Source of the DNA: an uncultured Mediterraneibacter sp.
GTDB taxonomy: Bacteria > Bacillota > Clostridia > Lachnospirales > Lachnospiraceae
Length of the DNA: 64,000 nt
Direction: 5' to 3'
Assembly (NCBI GenBank): GCA_944383695.1
Contig: CALWQP010000001.1
Coordinates: 1-64,000, forward strand
The notes under the pieces were generated by a model. That model made no database searches. It saw only the letters and a list, made by a program, of their open reading frames with translations, and was not told the origin of the DNA. Both the position numbers and the translations under genes were made by a program. Every line of letters begins with the position of its first letter. Positions within the stretch are counted from its first letter, which is position 1. Positions 26,186 through 36,039 of the stretch are shown piece by piece.

Positions 26186-27789
26186 TCCACTCCTGTTAAT
26201 TCTGCCATTTTTTTGTAAATGTCTGTATTGTCGTAATAACCTTCAAAAAGTTCCTGGCCCGCCCCCTGGGCAAAAACCTCTACCGGGAGCCCTGTATGTG
26301 CGTAGGAGCCAAAATTAACGCCGCTTTTGTTGTTCAAAATATGGGTGATGGTCACGGTCAGAGGCTCGTAGCTTCCATATTTTACATACTCGTCCTGACC
26401 GAACTCTTCTTCCTCTCCGGTCCTGCTCATAGTCGTCTCGTAAGCTTCTCTCAGCTTGTCATACTCATACTGGGTCATGACCAGGCTTCCGTCATTTTCA
26501 GACTCCGGATGCATGTCCGCGCTGTCCTTTTGCTGTGTGGAAACTGCTTCAGTGACCGGCGCCTGAAGACCGAACAGCTCTGTGACGTCCTTCATGACCG
26601 TATCAAAGTCTGTCTTATTTTCCTTATAGCCTGTGACATAGTCAGAGTCAAACTTTGCGTAGGAAATCTTCTGGTTATTAAAATTCTGAAGGAAGGTGTC
26701 ATAGTCAGTTCCAGCGTATCCGATGGTCAGACCTCCTGTCTCATGGTCGCCGGTCACTAAGATCAGCGTCTCGTCCGGATGCTCATTGTAAAATTCCACA
26801 GCCTCCGCGACCGCATTATCCAGCGCGATCGTGTCGCTTATAGTAGCAGCAGCGTCATTTGCATGGCATGCCCAGTCGATCTTGCCTCCCTCTACCATCA
26901 TGAAGAAGCCAGTGTCATTGTCCAGCATCTCGATCCCCTTGTCCACATAATCCGCCAGAGCCCACTCGCCGTCCTGCAGATCCATGTCATAGGACATGGC
27001 GTCGCTGTCTGCAAGATGCTCGTCAATGACGATCGTCTTCCCATCTCCGGATGTAAGCGCCTCTGCCTCTGCCTGGGTCTTTATTACCTTGTAGCCGGCC
27101 TCCTCAGCTGCAGTGTAAAGGTCTTTCTGGTCCTCATCCTCCCCTGTCGGCGAGAGGAGCGCGCCGCCTGCAAAATAGTCAAATTCACTCTCGATCAGCT
27201 CAAGACCAATATCATAATAGTCGTTTCTGGATGCCTGGTGAGCATAGAACGCTGCCGGCGTTGCATGATTTAAATTCACACTCGAAATAACCCCGATTTT
27301 ATAATCTTTCTGCGCCTTCAGCTTTTCCGCGATAGTCTCATATTCTTCGGTAAAGTCCTCGCTGACATTGATGCTTCCGCTCCATGTCTTGTTGCCTGTT
27401 GCGATAGAAGTGGCTGTAGAAGCCGAATCAGGCGCAAAGGATGTACTGTCATAAGTCTGTGCTGAGCCTGCCACAGGGAAATTCATCATATTAAGATTAT
27501 TCTGGCTGTCCAGCACCGTTTTCTCCTCGCCATCCACAGTAACTTTCTCCGCATTTTCCGCTCCGGCATTCGCGCTCACAAAATAATTGGTGAGCTGGAT
27601 CTGAGGATAGCTCATACCGTCCCCGATAAACAGAAATACATATTTGGGCGTCTTTCCATCTGCCTGTCCAGTGCTCTGAGCTTCTGTCTCCGCGTTTGCT
27701 GTTGCGGCCGGGATGTTACCGCAGCCTGTCAAAAGACCTGACGCCAGCATCATGGACGCCAAAGTCAGACATACAATTTTCTTCTTCAT
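26182..27789 (-). CDS. phoA: Alkaline phosphatase, lipoprotein form
   Basis: 535 residues starting at 27789 behind AGGAGG. A signal peptide with lipobox (MLASGLLTGCGN) anchors it outside the membrane. Catalytic motifs are present: FIGDGMSYPQ (metal Asp), DSASTATSIATGNKTWSG (Ser nucleophile) and VTGDHETGGL (metal His). It hydrolyses phosphomonoesters. No Pho box was recognised. It is followed by YibE/F in the same transcript. Confidence 0.92.
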   Translation of the reverse strand: MKKKIVCLTLASMMLASGLLTGCGNIPAATANAETEAQSTGQADGKTPKYVFLFIGDGMSYPQIQLTNYFVSANAGAENAEKVTVDGEEKTVLDSQNNLNMMNFPVAGSAQTYDSTSFAPDSASTATSIATGNKTWSGSINVSEDFTEEYETIAEKLKAQKDYKIGVISSVNLNHATPAAFYAHQASRNDYYDIGLELIESEFDYFAGGALLSPTGEDEDQKDLYTAAEEAGYKVIKTQAEAEALTSGDGKTIVIDEHLADSDAMSYDMDLQDGEWALADYVDKGIEMLDNDTGFFMMVEGGKIDWACHANDAAATISDTIALDNAVAEAVEFYNEHPDETLILVTGDHETGGLTIGYAGTDYDTFLQNFNNQKISYAKFDSDYVTGYKENKTDFDTVMKDVTELFGLQAPVTEAVSTQQKDSADMHPESENDGSLVMTQYEYDKLREAYETTMSRTGEEEEFGQDEYVKYGSYEPLTVTITHILNNKSGVNFGSYAHTGLPVEVFAQGAGQELFEGYYDNTDIYKKMAELTGVE

Positions 27790-27895
27790 AGTTTTCCTCC
27801 TGGTGTTTTTATGTGTTACGCCCTTAAAATTAGCATAAAGACCCGGAGGCTTACTATCAGCATTTACCAAAGTTTTCGTAAAATGTCTGTTAAGA

Positions 27896-27928
27896 GAAAA
27901 CCCCCGGAGACTGTGCCTCCGAGGATTT
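27896..27928 (-). terminator. Intrinsic terminator of the padR-DUF2812 unit
   Basis: On the minus strand CCTCGGAG and CTCCGGGG flank a 7-nt loop and are followed by TTTTC. It lies 15 nt after the DUF2812 stop codon. Confidence 0.65.
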
Positions 27929-27942
27929 CACATAGCAGCCGC

Positions 27943-28641
27943 TCAATTCTCTTTCTTAACTGTGAGCACAATGCCGACAGCCATCATAATAATAGCGAAA
28001 ATGTGGACAGGATAACTTATAATCGGCGATATGGATTCTTCAACTAACAGCATGCAGCTATTGGTCAAAAGTCCTATTGCTGTAATGATCAGCGCCAAAG
28101 TATTTCCTCCCTTCTTTTCCGCTTCGATCCCGCTCTTTTGTTCCTCCAGTCTTGCGATCACCTCGTTGGTCCGGAATACCGCATTTACACATACGATCAC
28201 AAATATGCCGATCAGAAGTGCAAATACCCAGCCAAAATCATTGCCCGTCAGTCCCCCAAATAGCTCCATGAAAAGTGCGAGCAGCTCTATAATTGCCGCA
28301 CCTTTGAACATCCTTCGGATCTTCCGATAGTGTTCGATCTCTGAATCCACATCCGTATACAGCTCGAACGGACCGTCCGCCGCCCGCTTGCGCAGTATGA
28401 TCCAGTATCCCCACAGCACAACAATCTCCACATCGAGTTCCCCCATCAGCTCTCGATATTCATCGCTTACTGAATACAGTGTATCTCCAAGATCAATCTG
28501 ATAGATATATTCGCCTTTCTCGCATGGTTCGAATTTATAGAATCCTGCAAAGTAATTCTTCAGAGCCCAGCCTTCTGACGCCATCTTATTCAGCCAGACT
28601 GTTTCTTTGTCTTTATCATAATACAGTTTGAATCGGATCAT
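27943..28641 (-). CDS. DUF2812 membrane protein
   Basis: 232 residues. The soluble N-terminal DUF2812 domain has the usual KETVWLNKMASEGWALKNYF and FYKFEPCEKGEYIYQIDLGD. It is followed by three or four hydrophobic segments. DUF2812 proteins are commonly paired with PadR regulators; here it overlaps padR by 4 nt. The function is unknown, presumably in membrane stress. Confidence 0.85.
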   Translation of the reverse strand: MIRFKLYYDKDKETVWLNKMASEGWALKNYFAGFYKFEPCEKGEYIYQIDLGDTLYSVSDEYRELMGELDVEIVVLWGYWIILRKRAADGPFELYTDVDSEIEHYRKIRRMFKGAAIIELLALFMELFGGLTGNDFGWVFALLIGIFVIVCVNAVFRTNEVIARLEEQKSGIEAEKKGGNTLALIITAIGLLTNSCMLLVEESISPIISYPVHIFAIIMMAVGIVLTVKKEN

Positions 28642-28961
28642 GCTTCTCCCTCCTCCATCAGCTTTGCATTGCTCAGCAGCTCTTCCAGACGGCTCTTCTC
28701 CGCTTCGAACGCTGTTTTTCCCAGTTCTGTGATAATATATTCCTTCTTCTTCCGCGACTCTGTATCCTGGCTGTAGATCCTGATCCAGTCTCGCTTCTGC
28801 ATGGTCTGCAGCGCTCCGTAAAGCGTGCCCGGTCCCAGAACTACACGTCCGTTCGTCAGCTGCTCAACCTCCTGGATGACTCCGTAACCGTGATTCGGTT
28901 TCCTCAGTGCCAACAGGATATAAAAAAATGCTTCTGTCAGCGGCATTTCCTTTTCCGACAT
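28638..28961 (-). CDS. PadR-family transcriptional regulator
   Basis: 107 residues from the ATG at 28961, with AGGAGGG 5 nt upstream. The winged helix shows EAFFYILLALRKPNHGYGVI and LGPGTLYGALQTMQKRDWI, the canonical PadR sequence; a short C-terminal helix gives a PadR-s2-type protein. The promoter region holds several GATATATC-type repeats, so it probably represses itself and DUF2812. Confidence 0.92.
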   Translation of the reverse strand: MSEKEMPLTEAFFYILLALRKPNHGYGVIQEVEQLTNGRVVLGPGTLYGALQTMQKRDWIRIYSQDTESRKKKEYIITELGKTAFEAEKSRLEELLSNAKLMEEGEA

Positions 28962-29001
28962 CCTCTCCCTCCTCTCAGTTTCCATATCAGATATTTTCGT
29001 C

Positions 29002-29065
29002 CGACGATATATCGTTTAATGATATATTCTAATTATAATATATCGTCAGATGATATATCTGTCAA
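29002..29065 (-). promoter_or_regulatory. padR promoter with repeated ATATATC operators
   Basis: TTGACA (29065-29060) and TATATT (29042-29037) are 17 bases apart on the minus strand. The promoter and the bases after it hold the perfect palindrome ACGATATATCGT (near 29004-29015), the inverted pair GATATATT/AATATATC, and another GATATATC, making about five related half-sites in 60 bases. This is the usual layout of a PadR-autoregulated promoter. Confidence 0.6.
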
Positions 29066-29132
29066 GCAGAAATCATAGAATCTTAATCTTTTATGAGCAA
29101 CCCATGGAAGAATAGCATAGCCGAATTAAACC

Positions 29133-29190
29133 CAGAAGGGCAGACATACTACCAGTCGTCTAAAACGTCAGTTACATGTCTGCCCTTCTG
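29133..29190. repeat. 15-bp perfect inverted repeat downstream of trpA
   Basis: CAGAAGGGCAGACAT (29133-29147) and ATGTCTGCCCTTCTG (29176-29190) flank a 28-nt loop. It lies 20 nt after trpA and may protect or end the trp transcript, but neither strand has a T-run after it. Confidence 0.5.
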
Positions 29191-29209
29191 ATACTTTACA
29201 AATCTGCGC

Positions 29210-29980
29210 TCACCTCAGCGCATCCTTCATCCCTTTCACATACTCACCCACATATTCCGGGGCGTCTTTCCCGTACTGCCCGATCAGCCTGACAATGGCA
29301 GACCCGACGATCGCCCCGTCCGAGATTCCCGCCATTTTCGCCGCCTGTTCCGGCGTGGAAATGCCGAATCCTATGGCGCACGGAATCTCTGTATTCTGCC
29401 GTACCGTTTCCACAATCGATCCCAGGTCCGTCTTAATCTCGCTCCGCACTCCTGTAACCCCCAGGCTGGATACGATATACAGGAATCCTTCCGCCTCCCG
29501 GGCGATCATGGCGATCCGGTCTTCTGACGTAGGCGCGATCAGGGAGATCAGATCCACGCCGTACCTGCGGCAGATAGGAAGGAATTCTTCTTTCTCTTCG
29601 TACGGGACGTCCGGCAGGATCAGCCCATCGATTCCTATCTCCTGGCAGGTGGAGATGAACCGCTCGGATCCATAGGAGAAGACTACATTCGCATAGGTCA
29701 TGAACACCATTGGCACTTCCACATCCCTGCGCAGTTCTCTCACAAGGTCAAATATTTTATCCGTGGTGACTCCGCCGCGGAGCGCCCGCAGGTTCGCCCC
29801 CTGGATCACCGGTCCCTCCGCGGTAGGATCTGAGAATGGAATGCCCAGTTCGATCAGATCGGCTCCGTTTGCCACAGCCGCGCGGACAACTGCCGCCGTT
29901 GTCTCCAGATCCGGATCCCCGCAGGTGATAAACGGGATAAATGCTTTTCCATTTTCAAATGCTTTTCTTATGTTACTCAT
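29210..29980 (-). CDS. trpA: Tryptophan synthase alpha chain
   Basis: 256 residues. It cleaves indole-3-glycerol phosphate to indole, which is passed to TrpB. The catalytic regions are [20 protein letters not shown] (Glu and Asp) and the phosphate loop [11 protein letters not shown] take the ATG at 29980 ([17 protein letters not shown]), which overlaps the end of trpB by 8 nt. It is the last gene of the operon. Confidence 0.96.
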   Translation of the reverse strand: MSNIRKAFENGKAFIPFITCGDPDLETTAAVVRAAVANGADLIELGIPFSDPTAEGPVIQGANLRALRGGVTTDKIFDLVRELRRDVEVPMVFMTYANVVFSYGSERFISTCQEIGIDGLILPDVPYEEKEEFLPICRRYGVDLISLIAPTSEDRIAMIAREAEGFLYIVSSLGVTGVRSEIKTDLGSIVETVRQNTEIPCAIGFGISTPEQAAKMAGISDGAIVGSAIVRLIGQYGKDAPEYVGEYVKGMKDALR

Positions 29981-31163
29981 AGATATCCTCCCCTCTGTAA
30001 CGGGCAATGGCAGCACAGTCTTTGTCTCCCCTGCCTGAAATCGTGATGACAATAATCTGATCCCGGCTCATCTCAGGCGCGATCTTCATCGCATGCGCCA
30101 CGGCATGGGCGGACTCGACCGCCGGAATGATCCCTTCTGTCCTCGCCAGATATTCAAATGCATTCACAGCTTCCTCATCTGTAACCGGAACGTATTCCGC
30201 CCTGCCGATATCATGGAGATATGCATGCTCCGGACCCACGCCCGGATAATCCAGCCCTGCAGAAATGGAGTAGACCGGGGCGATCTGCCCGTATTCATCC
30301 TGGCAGAAATAAGACTTCATGCCGTGGAAGATGCCCACGCTGCCCGTGTTGACCGTTGCCGCAGTCTCAAAGGAGTCAATCCCCTTTCCTGCCGCCTCAC
30401 AACCGATCAGCCGCACCCCTTCACCCTCTATAAAGTGGTAAAAGCTTCCGATGGCATTGGAGCCGCCTCCCACACAGGCGACCACCGCGTCCGGCAGGCG
30501 TCCTTCTTTCTGAAGGATCTGCTCTTTGATCTCCTTCGAGATCACCGCCTGGAAATCCCTTACGATCGTGGGGAACGGATGGGGACCCATGACAGAACCG
30601 AGGCAGTAATGGGTGTCACTGATCCTGGACGTCCACTCTCTCATTGCCTCAGAGACCGCGTCTTTCAGTGTTGCCGTTCCGGTCTTTACCGGAATGACCT
30701 CAGCTCCGAGCAGACGCATGCGGTACACATTCAGCGCCTGGCGGATCGTATCTTCCTCTCCCATGAAGACCACACATTCCATACCCATGAGAGCAGCCGC
30801 AGTGGCGGTGGCAACTCCGTGCTGTCCGGCGCCTGTCTCCGCGATCAGCCTGGTCTTTCCCATTTTCTTTGCCAGGAGCGCCTGACCGAGCACGTTGTTG
30901 ATCTTGTGGGCTCCCGTGTGGTTCAGATCTTCCCTCTTCAGATAAATCTTCGCTCCGCCCAGGTCTTCTGTCATCTTCTCCGCATAATACAGCCGGGAAG
31001 GTCTCCCTGCATATTCATTGAAAAGCTCTTCTAACTCCCGGTTAAACTCCGGGTCATTTTTGTAATGGTTATACGCTTCCTCCAGCTCGATCACAGCGTT
31101 CATCAGTGTTTCCGGTATATACTGACCGCCGTGGATGCCGAAGCGTCCGCTCGGGTTTGTCAT
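29973..31163 (-). CDS. trpB: Tryptophan synthase beta chain
   Basis: 396 residues, full length. PLP enzyme joining indole with serine. The cofactor lysine lies in [20 protein letters not shown], the phosphate-binding loop is GGGSNAIG, and the C-terminal SGRGDKD is conserved. The N-terminus [16 protein letters not shown] is of the classical TrpB1 type that partners TrpA. Confidence 0.97.
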   Translation of the reverse strand: MTNPSGRFGIHGGQYIPETLMNAVIELEEAYNHYKNDPEFNRELEELFNEYAGRPSRLYYAEKMTEDLGGAKIYLKREDLNHTGAHKINNVLGQALLAKKMGKTRLIAETGAGQHGVATATAAALMGMECVVFMGEEDTIRQALNVYRMRLLGAEVIPVKTGTATLKDAVSEAMREWTSRISDTHYCLGSVMGPHPFPTIVRDFQAVISKEIKEQILQKEGRLPDAVVACVGGGSNAIGSFYHFIEGEGVRLIGCEAAGKGIDSFETAATVNTGSVGIFHGMKSYFCQDEYGQIAPVYSISAGLDYPGVGPEHAYLHDIGRAEYVPVTDEEAVNAFEYLARTEGIIPAVESAHAVAHAMKIAPEMSRDQIIVITISGRGDKDCAAIARYRGEDIYE

Positions 31164-31222
31164 TGTATCTCATCCTTTCTTTTCTCATTCTTCTATCTGC
31201 CGAATCCTGTTCCGAATCCAGG

Positions 31223-31849
31223 TCACTCTTCTTGCCGCCGCACATCTGCCTGTCTGACCGCCAGAACAAATTCCGCCATTTTATCCCTGTCTTTATATCC
31301 ATCCGTCTCAATTCCGGAACTGACGTCCACCCCGAAAGGTCGCAGCATACTTACCGCGTCCCCTGCATTTTCCGGGGTCAGACCTCCTGCCAGGAAATAA
31401 GGGCGGCGGATCTTGCCGAGCAGCTCCCAGTCAAACACCTCTCCTGTTCCACCGCCCGGGGAATCCACCAATATCAGATCCGCGCTGCTTTCATCTGCCT
31501 TCTCCGCATCCTGCTCTGTATGGATAGAAAATGCCTGAATGATCCGGGGGCTTCCCAGTCTCTCCCGAAGGCTATGGATATAAGCTTCATCCTCTCCGCC
31601 GTGGAGCTGCACCACATCGATCACTCCCTGCCTGACAAGTTCTTCTATAATCTGCGGGTCCTCATCCACAAACACCCCCGCCGCCCTAATCTGCGGGTCC
31701 AGCATCCGCTTCAGCTCCGCCGCCTTCTCCGGCGGGACATATCTCCGGCTCTTCGGGGCAAAGACAAATCCGATATAATCCGGTTTCAGCTCATTCGCCG
31801 CCTGGATATCACGGGGGCGGGACAGCCCGCACAGCTTGATCTTCGTCAT
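31223..31849 (-). CDS. trpF: Phosphoribosylanthranilate isomerase
   Basis: 208 residues, single TIM barrel. It begins TKIKLCGLSRPRDIQAANEL with the catalytic cysteine (C in KLCG) and has the conserved PDYIGFVFAPKSRRYV and VDVSSGIETDGYKD blocks. The stop is 59 nt before trpB; the start follows the trpC stop directly. Confidence 0.95.
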   Translation of the reverse strand: MTKIKLCGLSRPRDIQAANELKPDYIGFVFAPKSRRYVPPEKAAELKRMLDPQIRAAGVFVDEDPQIIEELVRQGVIDVVQLHGGEDEAYIHSLRERLGSPRIIQAFSIHTEQDAEKADESSADLILVDSPGGGTGEVFDWELLGKIRRPYFLAGGLTPENAGDAVSMLRPFGVDVSSGIETDGYKDRDKMAEFVLAVRQADVRRQEE

Positions 31850-32647
31850 TTATGCCTCTCCTTTCAGCTCCAGGAGTTTTGCCTTCTTGTCCTTCGCGCG
31901 CATCAGTGTTTCTCCGATCAGCACCGCGTCCGCCCCAATCTCACGCAGCCTGCTCACATCCTCCGCGCCGCTCACGCCGCTCTCAGAGACAAACAGGACA
32001 TCCGGCGGAATCATCTGCCTCAGCCTCCGGCTGTTCTCTGTATCCACAGAGAAATCTTTTAAATTCCGGTTGTTCACGCCAATCACCCGGGCGCCGGCTC
32101 GCAGTGCCGATTCCACCTCATTTTTATCATGGGCTTCCACCAAAGCGGACAGCCCAAGCTCATCACAGATCCCGATACATTCCTTTATCTGCTCCTCCGG
32201 CAGGATAGAGCAGATCAAAAGTACAGCGGACGCGCCCAGCAGCTTTGCCTCATAGATCATGTATTCATCCACTGTGAAATCCTTCCTCAGGCAGGGGATA
32301 GACACTGTCTCTGTGATTTCCTTCAGATACGCATCGTTTCCCAGGAACCATTTGGGCTCCGTCAGTACGGAGACGGCGTCCGCTCCCGCCGCTTCATAGT
32401 CTCTGGCAATCTGAAGATACGGGAACTCCGGGGCGATCAGTCCCTTAGATGGAGACGCCTTTTTGCACTCGCAGATAAACGCGATATCTGGTTTCTTTAG
32501 TGCATTTTCAAATGCGAAATTCCCCTTTTGCATGCTCAGTGCCTTCTGCCGGATTTCCTCCGGGGATATCCTTCGCTTCGCCTCTTCCACCCGCTCCCGC
32601 GCGTGATCCGCAAGCCGGTCCAGGATCGTCCCGCCTGCCGCCGTCAT
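31850..32647 (-). CDS. trpC: Indole-3-glycerol phosphate synthase
   Basis: 265 residues. It shows [20 protein letters not shown] (catalytic lysine), [19 protein letters not shown] and [17 protein letters not shown], all typical. It is a stand-alone protein, not fused to TrpF. The start overlaps trpD by 4 nt. Confidence 0.96.
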   Translation of the reverse strand: MTAAGGTILDRLADHARERVEEAKRRISPEEIRQKALSMQKGNFAFENALKKPDIAFICECKKASPSKGLIAPEFPYLQIARDYEAAGADAVSVLTEPKWFLGNDAYLKEITETVSIPCLRKDFTVDEYMIYEAKLLGASAVLLICSILPEEQIKECIGICDELGLSALVEAHDKNEVESALRAGARVIGVNNRNLKDFSVDTENSRRLRQMIPPDVLFVSESGVSGAEDVSRLREIGADAVLIGETLMRAKDKKAKLLELKGEA

Positions 32648-33723
32648 TCTTGCGCCCCCGTTTCTGCCGCTGCCGTTTCTGCTGCCGCCGTTTCTGCTGC
32701 CGGCTCCGGGCGGTTGCTGACTTCGATGAGCTTATTCAATGTCTCCAACGCTTTGCCGGAATCAATCAGCTCTGCCGCCAGCTTCACGCCGTCTGCCATG
32801 GTCTCCGCCCTGCCCCCGATATAGAGGGACGCCCCGGCGTTCATGAGCACTGCATTTCTCCGGTGCCCCTTCTCCCCTTTCAGGATGGACATGGTGATCG
32901 CCGCATTCTCTTCCGGCGTTCCTCCCAGAAGATCCGCCTTTGTACAGCGGTCAAACCCGAAATCCTCCGGGGCGATGACATAATTCCGGATCCATCCGTC
33001 CCGGATCTCGCACACAGTCGTTGGCGCGCTCATGGAGATCTCATCTAATTTATCCTGTCCGTAGACCACCATCCCCCGCTTTACTCCAAGATCTGTCAGT
33101 ACCTGTGCCAGAGGCTCCACCAGATAACCATCATACACGCCCAGGAGCTGCATGGTGGGATTTCCCGGATTCGTAAGGGGACCCAGGATATTAAATACTG
33201 TGCGGAATCCCAGCTCCTTGCGGATGGCTCCCACATATTTCATGGAGGTGTGATACTTCTGAGCGAAGAAAAAGCACATCCCCACCTCGTTTAAAAGTTC
33301 CACGCACCGCTTCGGGCTCTGCTGGATATTTACGCCCAGCGCTTCCAGACAGTCCGCTGTCCCGCACTGGGAGGACGCCGCCCGGTTGCCGTGCTTTGCC
33401 ACCTTCATCCCGCCTGCTGCCGCGACCAGGGCGGAGGTGGTAGAAATATTAAAGCTGTGGGCATTGTCCCCGCCGGTCCCTACGATCTCGAACACATCCA
33501 TTCCGGTCTCTACCTTTACCGCGTGGGCGCGCATCGCCGCCGCGCACCCTGAGATCTCGTCCGTGGTCTCTGCTCTGGCACTCTTTGTGGAGAGGGCGGA
33601 AAGGAATGCCGCATTCTGTGTGGGCGTGGTTTCCCCGCTCATGATCTCATTCATCACAGTATACGCTTCATTATAGGTCAGGTCTTCTTTGTTTACGATT
33701 TTTACGATTGCTTCTTTGATCAT
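32644..33723 (-). CDS. trpD: Anthranilate phosphoribosyltransferase
   Basis: 359 residues. The PRPP-binding [20 protein letters not shown] and the anthranilate-site region [20 protein letters not shown] are intact. After the normal end near residue 338 there is an extra alanine/glutamate/threonine tail ([14 protein letters not shown]) encoded by about three copies of a 15-bp repeat. The tail is probably a disordered, length-variable extension without a catalytic role. Confidence 0.96.
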   Translation of the reverse strand: MIKEAIVKIVNKEDLTYNEAYTVMNEIMSGETTPTQNAAFLSALSTKSARAETTDEISGCAAAMRAHAVKVETGMDVFEIVGTGGDNAHSFNISTTSALVAAAGGMKVAKHGNRAASSQCGTADCLEALGVNIQQSPKRCVELLNEVGMCFFFAQKYHTSMKYVGAIRKELGFRTVFNILGPLTNPGNPTMQLLGVYDGYLVEPLAQVLTDLGVKRGMVVYGQDKLDEISMSAPTTVCEIRDGWIRNYVIAPEDFGFDRCTKADLLGGTPEENAAITMSILKGEKGHRRNAVLMNAGASLYIGGRAETMADGVKLAAELIDSGKALETLNKLIEVSNRPEPAAETAAAETAAAETGAQE

Positions 33724-33740
33724 GGCTTCTATCTCCTTTA

Positions 33741-34304
33741 TTATTTTATAAAATTTTTCAGCATCTGTCTGCCGTCCGTCGTCAGGATGGATTCCGGGTG
33801 GAACTGGACGCCGTAGATCGGATATTCTCTGTGCTGCACTGCCATCACCTCGCCGTCATCTGCAACGGCTGTGACCTTCAGTCCCTCCGGGATGGTCGAT
33901 GCGTCCGCTGCAAGAGAATGATATCTGGCGACAGGGGCTGTCTCCGGGATATCCTGAAACAGCGGGCAGGTCCTGTCAAATTTTACATTTGACTGTCTTC
34001 CGTGCATCAGCTCTTTCGCATAGGTGATATCTGCGCCGAATGCCGCGCACACTGCCTGATGCCCCAGGCAGACGCCCAGAAGAGGGATTTCCTTCCCCAG
34101 ATCCTTTACTGCCTCAACGATGATCCCCGCATCCTCCGGTCTGCCCGGTCCGGGAGAACAGATGATACGGTCCGGATGCATGCTGCGGATCTCTTCCACA
34201 GTCATCTCGTCGTTTCGTATGACTTTGATCTCAGGATCGATCTCCCCGATCAACTGGTACAGGTTGTAGGAAAAGCTGTCATAATTATCGATCAATAGTA
34301 TCAC
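33741..34304 (-). CDS. trpG: Anthranilate synthase glutamine amidotransferase subunit
   Basis: 187 residues. Class I amidotransferase with the catalytic cysteine in [16 protein letters not shown] and the His/Glu pair in [10 protein letters not shown]. It supplies ammonia to TrpE. It overlaps trpE by 4 nt, coupling equal production of the two subunits. It may also serve as PabA. Confidence 0.95.
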   Translation of the reverse strand: MILLIDNYDSFSYNLYQLIGEIDPEIKVIRNDEMTVEEIRSMHPDRIICSPGPGRPEDAGIIVEAVKDLGKEIPLLGVCLGHQAVCAAFGADITYAKELMHGRQSNVKFDRTCPLFQDIPETAPVARYHSLAADASTIPEGLKVTAVADDGEVMAVQHREYPIYGVQFHPESILTTDGRQMLKNFIK

Positions 34305-35782
34305 AGGTCCACCTCCTCTGCGGATCTCAGCGCATCCATCACAGCGCCCGCCTTATTGATGCATTCCTGGTATTCTTTCTCCGGCACGGAATCTGCAACA
34401 ATCCCGGCCCCGCTCCGCACGAATACTCTGCCGTTTTTCTTGTAGGCAATGCGGATGGCAATACAGGTATCCATGTTCCCTGTGAGGTCTATATATCCGA
34501 TGGCACCTCCGTAAATGCCTCTCTTGTTATTCTCCAGTTCCCCGATGAGCTGGCATGCCCGGATCTTTGGCGCCCCGGAAAGGGTCCCCGCCGGGAGGAC
34601 TGCCTCAATGGCATCCAGCGCGTCGCAGCCGTCCCGGATCTCTCCCCTCACCGTAGAACCGATATGCATTACATGGGAAAAACGCTCGATGGAATGGAAT
34701 TTCTCCACCTGCACGGTACCGAACCGGCTGATCTTCCCCAGGTCATTCCGCCCCAGATCCACCAGCATGTTGTGCTCCGCAAGCTCTTTCCGGTCTGCCA
34801 GAAGCTCCTTCTCCAGCGCCTTGTCTTCCTCGTCCGTCTTGCCTCTCGGTCTTGTACCCGCAAGCGGGAAGGTGTGGAGCACACCGTCCTCCAGCTTTAC
34901 CAGCGTCTCCGGAGATGCACCTGCCACCTCTACATCCGTCCCCGAGAAATAGAACATGTACGGCGACGGGTTGATCGTCCTGAGCACCCGGTAGGTATTC
35001 AGAAGGCTGCCCTCAAAAGGAACGGCAAGCCGGTTGGAAAGCACGATCTGGAAAATATCTCCCTCCCGGATGTGATGCTTCGCCTTCTCCACCATGGAAC
35101 AGAACTCCTGCCGCTCAAACAGCGGAGTGATCTCTCCTGTAAGACGCCCTCCCGGCTCTTCCTTTTTCTCACCGGTACGCAGAAGGTTCCGCATCTGTTT
35201 CAATTCCATGACAGCCCTGTTATATTCTGTTTCCAGCGTTTCCGCCTCCCCGTCCCCGAGAAGCATATTGGCGATCAGGATGATCTTCTGCCGGAAATGG
35301 TCAAAAGCGATCACCTTGTCAAAAAGCATCAGATCCACATCTTTAAATGCCTCTGTATCTTCTGCCTCTGTCCGCACGGCAGGCTCACTGTATCCCAGAT
35401 AGTCATAGGAGAAATATCCTACCAGTCCTCCGGTAAAGGACGGAAGATACTCAAAGCGGGGACTCTTGTGATCCGCAAGGATCTGCCGGAGATACCCGGA
35501 CGGATCGTCTGTCCTGAACCGGACTCCCCCGGCATTCATCTCACCGTTCATGCAGGTGATCTCCATCTTCGGATCATATCCCAGAAATGTGTATCTCCCC
35601 CATTTTTCATCTGCCTGCGCCGACTCCAGCATGTAGCAGTGGGTGGATACATTCTTTAATATCTTCATTGCTTCAATGGGTGTACAGATATCTGAAAGAA
35701 TCTCGCAGCTCACCGGGACAACCTTGTATGCACCTGTCTGCGCGATCTTTCTGACGTCTTCTAAACTGGGTAAAATCTTCAT
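34301..35782 (-). CDS. trpE: Anthranilate synthase component I
   Basis: 493 residues from the ATG at 35782, placed by AAAGGAGG 8 nt upstream. The feedback tryptophan site appears as HCYMLESAQADEKWGRYTFL (the LLES-type motif), and the chorismate domain has AGTRPRGKTDEEDKALEKEL, DLGRNDLGKISRFGTVQVEK and RSGAGIVADSVPEKEYQE. First structural gene of the operon. Its leader holds the T-box and, just before the ribosome binding site, a 59-bp repeat. Confidence 0.96.
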   Translation of the reverse strand: MKILPSLEDVRKIAQTGAYKVVPVSCEILSDICTPIEAMKILKNVSTHCYMLESAQADEKWGRYTFLGYDPKMEITCMNGEMNAGGVRFRTDDPSGYLRQILADHKSPRFEYLPSFTGGLVGYFSYDYLGYSEPAVRTEAEDTEAFKDVDLMLFDKVIAFDHFRQKIILIANMLLGDGEAETLETEYNRAVMELKQMRNLLRTGEKKEEPGGRLTGEITPLFERQEFCSMVEKAKHHIREGDIFQIVLSNRLAVPFEGSLLNTYRVLRTINPSPYMFYFSGTDVEVAGASPETLVKLEDGVLHTFPLAGTRPRGKTDEEDKALEKELLADRKELAEHNMLVDLGRNDLGKISRFGTVQVEKFHSIERFSHVMHIGSTVRGEIRDGCDALDAIEAVLPAGTLSGAPKIRACQLIGELENNKRGIYGGAIGYIDLTGNMDTCIAIRIAYKKNGRVFVRSGAGIVADSVPEKEYQECINKAGAVMDALRSAEEVDL

Positions 35783-35801
35783 CGTTTCTGCCTCCTTTTC
35801 T

Positions 35802-36007
35802 GCGTCCGCCCTATGCCGGCAGATAATTGCCCCGCCCTTTGTGAGCCAGCTCACACGGTCTCTTCTTTCCAGCCATGCCATTCATAATCTGGCTGAGCTT
35901 TCTTTATCAGATGGTATTCTATTCCATCCGCCAGATTATTCATGTAGGGCGTCCGCCCTATGCCGGCAGATAATTGCCCCGCCCTTTGTGAGCCAGCTCA
36001 CACGGTC
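35802..36007. repeat. Two identical 59-bp direct repeats in the trpE leader, with an inverted partner
   Basis: Copy A (35802-35860) and copy B (35949-36007) are identical over 59 bases and both contain the small hairpin GTGAGC/GCTCAC. A 17-base segment of each (CCGGCAGATAATTGCCC on the plus strand) is present inverted at 36009-36025. In the transcript this 5' arm could pair with B or with A. Copy A ends 2 nt before the trpE ribosome binding site. The 88-bp spacer holds another 10-bp inverted repeat (ATAATCTGGC/GCCAGATTAT). Confidence 0.8.
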
Positions 36008-36039
36008 AGGGCAATTATCTGCCGGCGCATGGCTTACTG

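Noticed and set aside
29133-29190. Intrinsic terminator after trpA
   Set aside because: The stem is perfect, but neither strand has a T-run and the loop is 28 nt, so I list it as an inverted repeat only.
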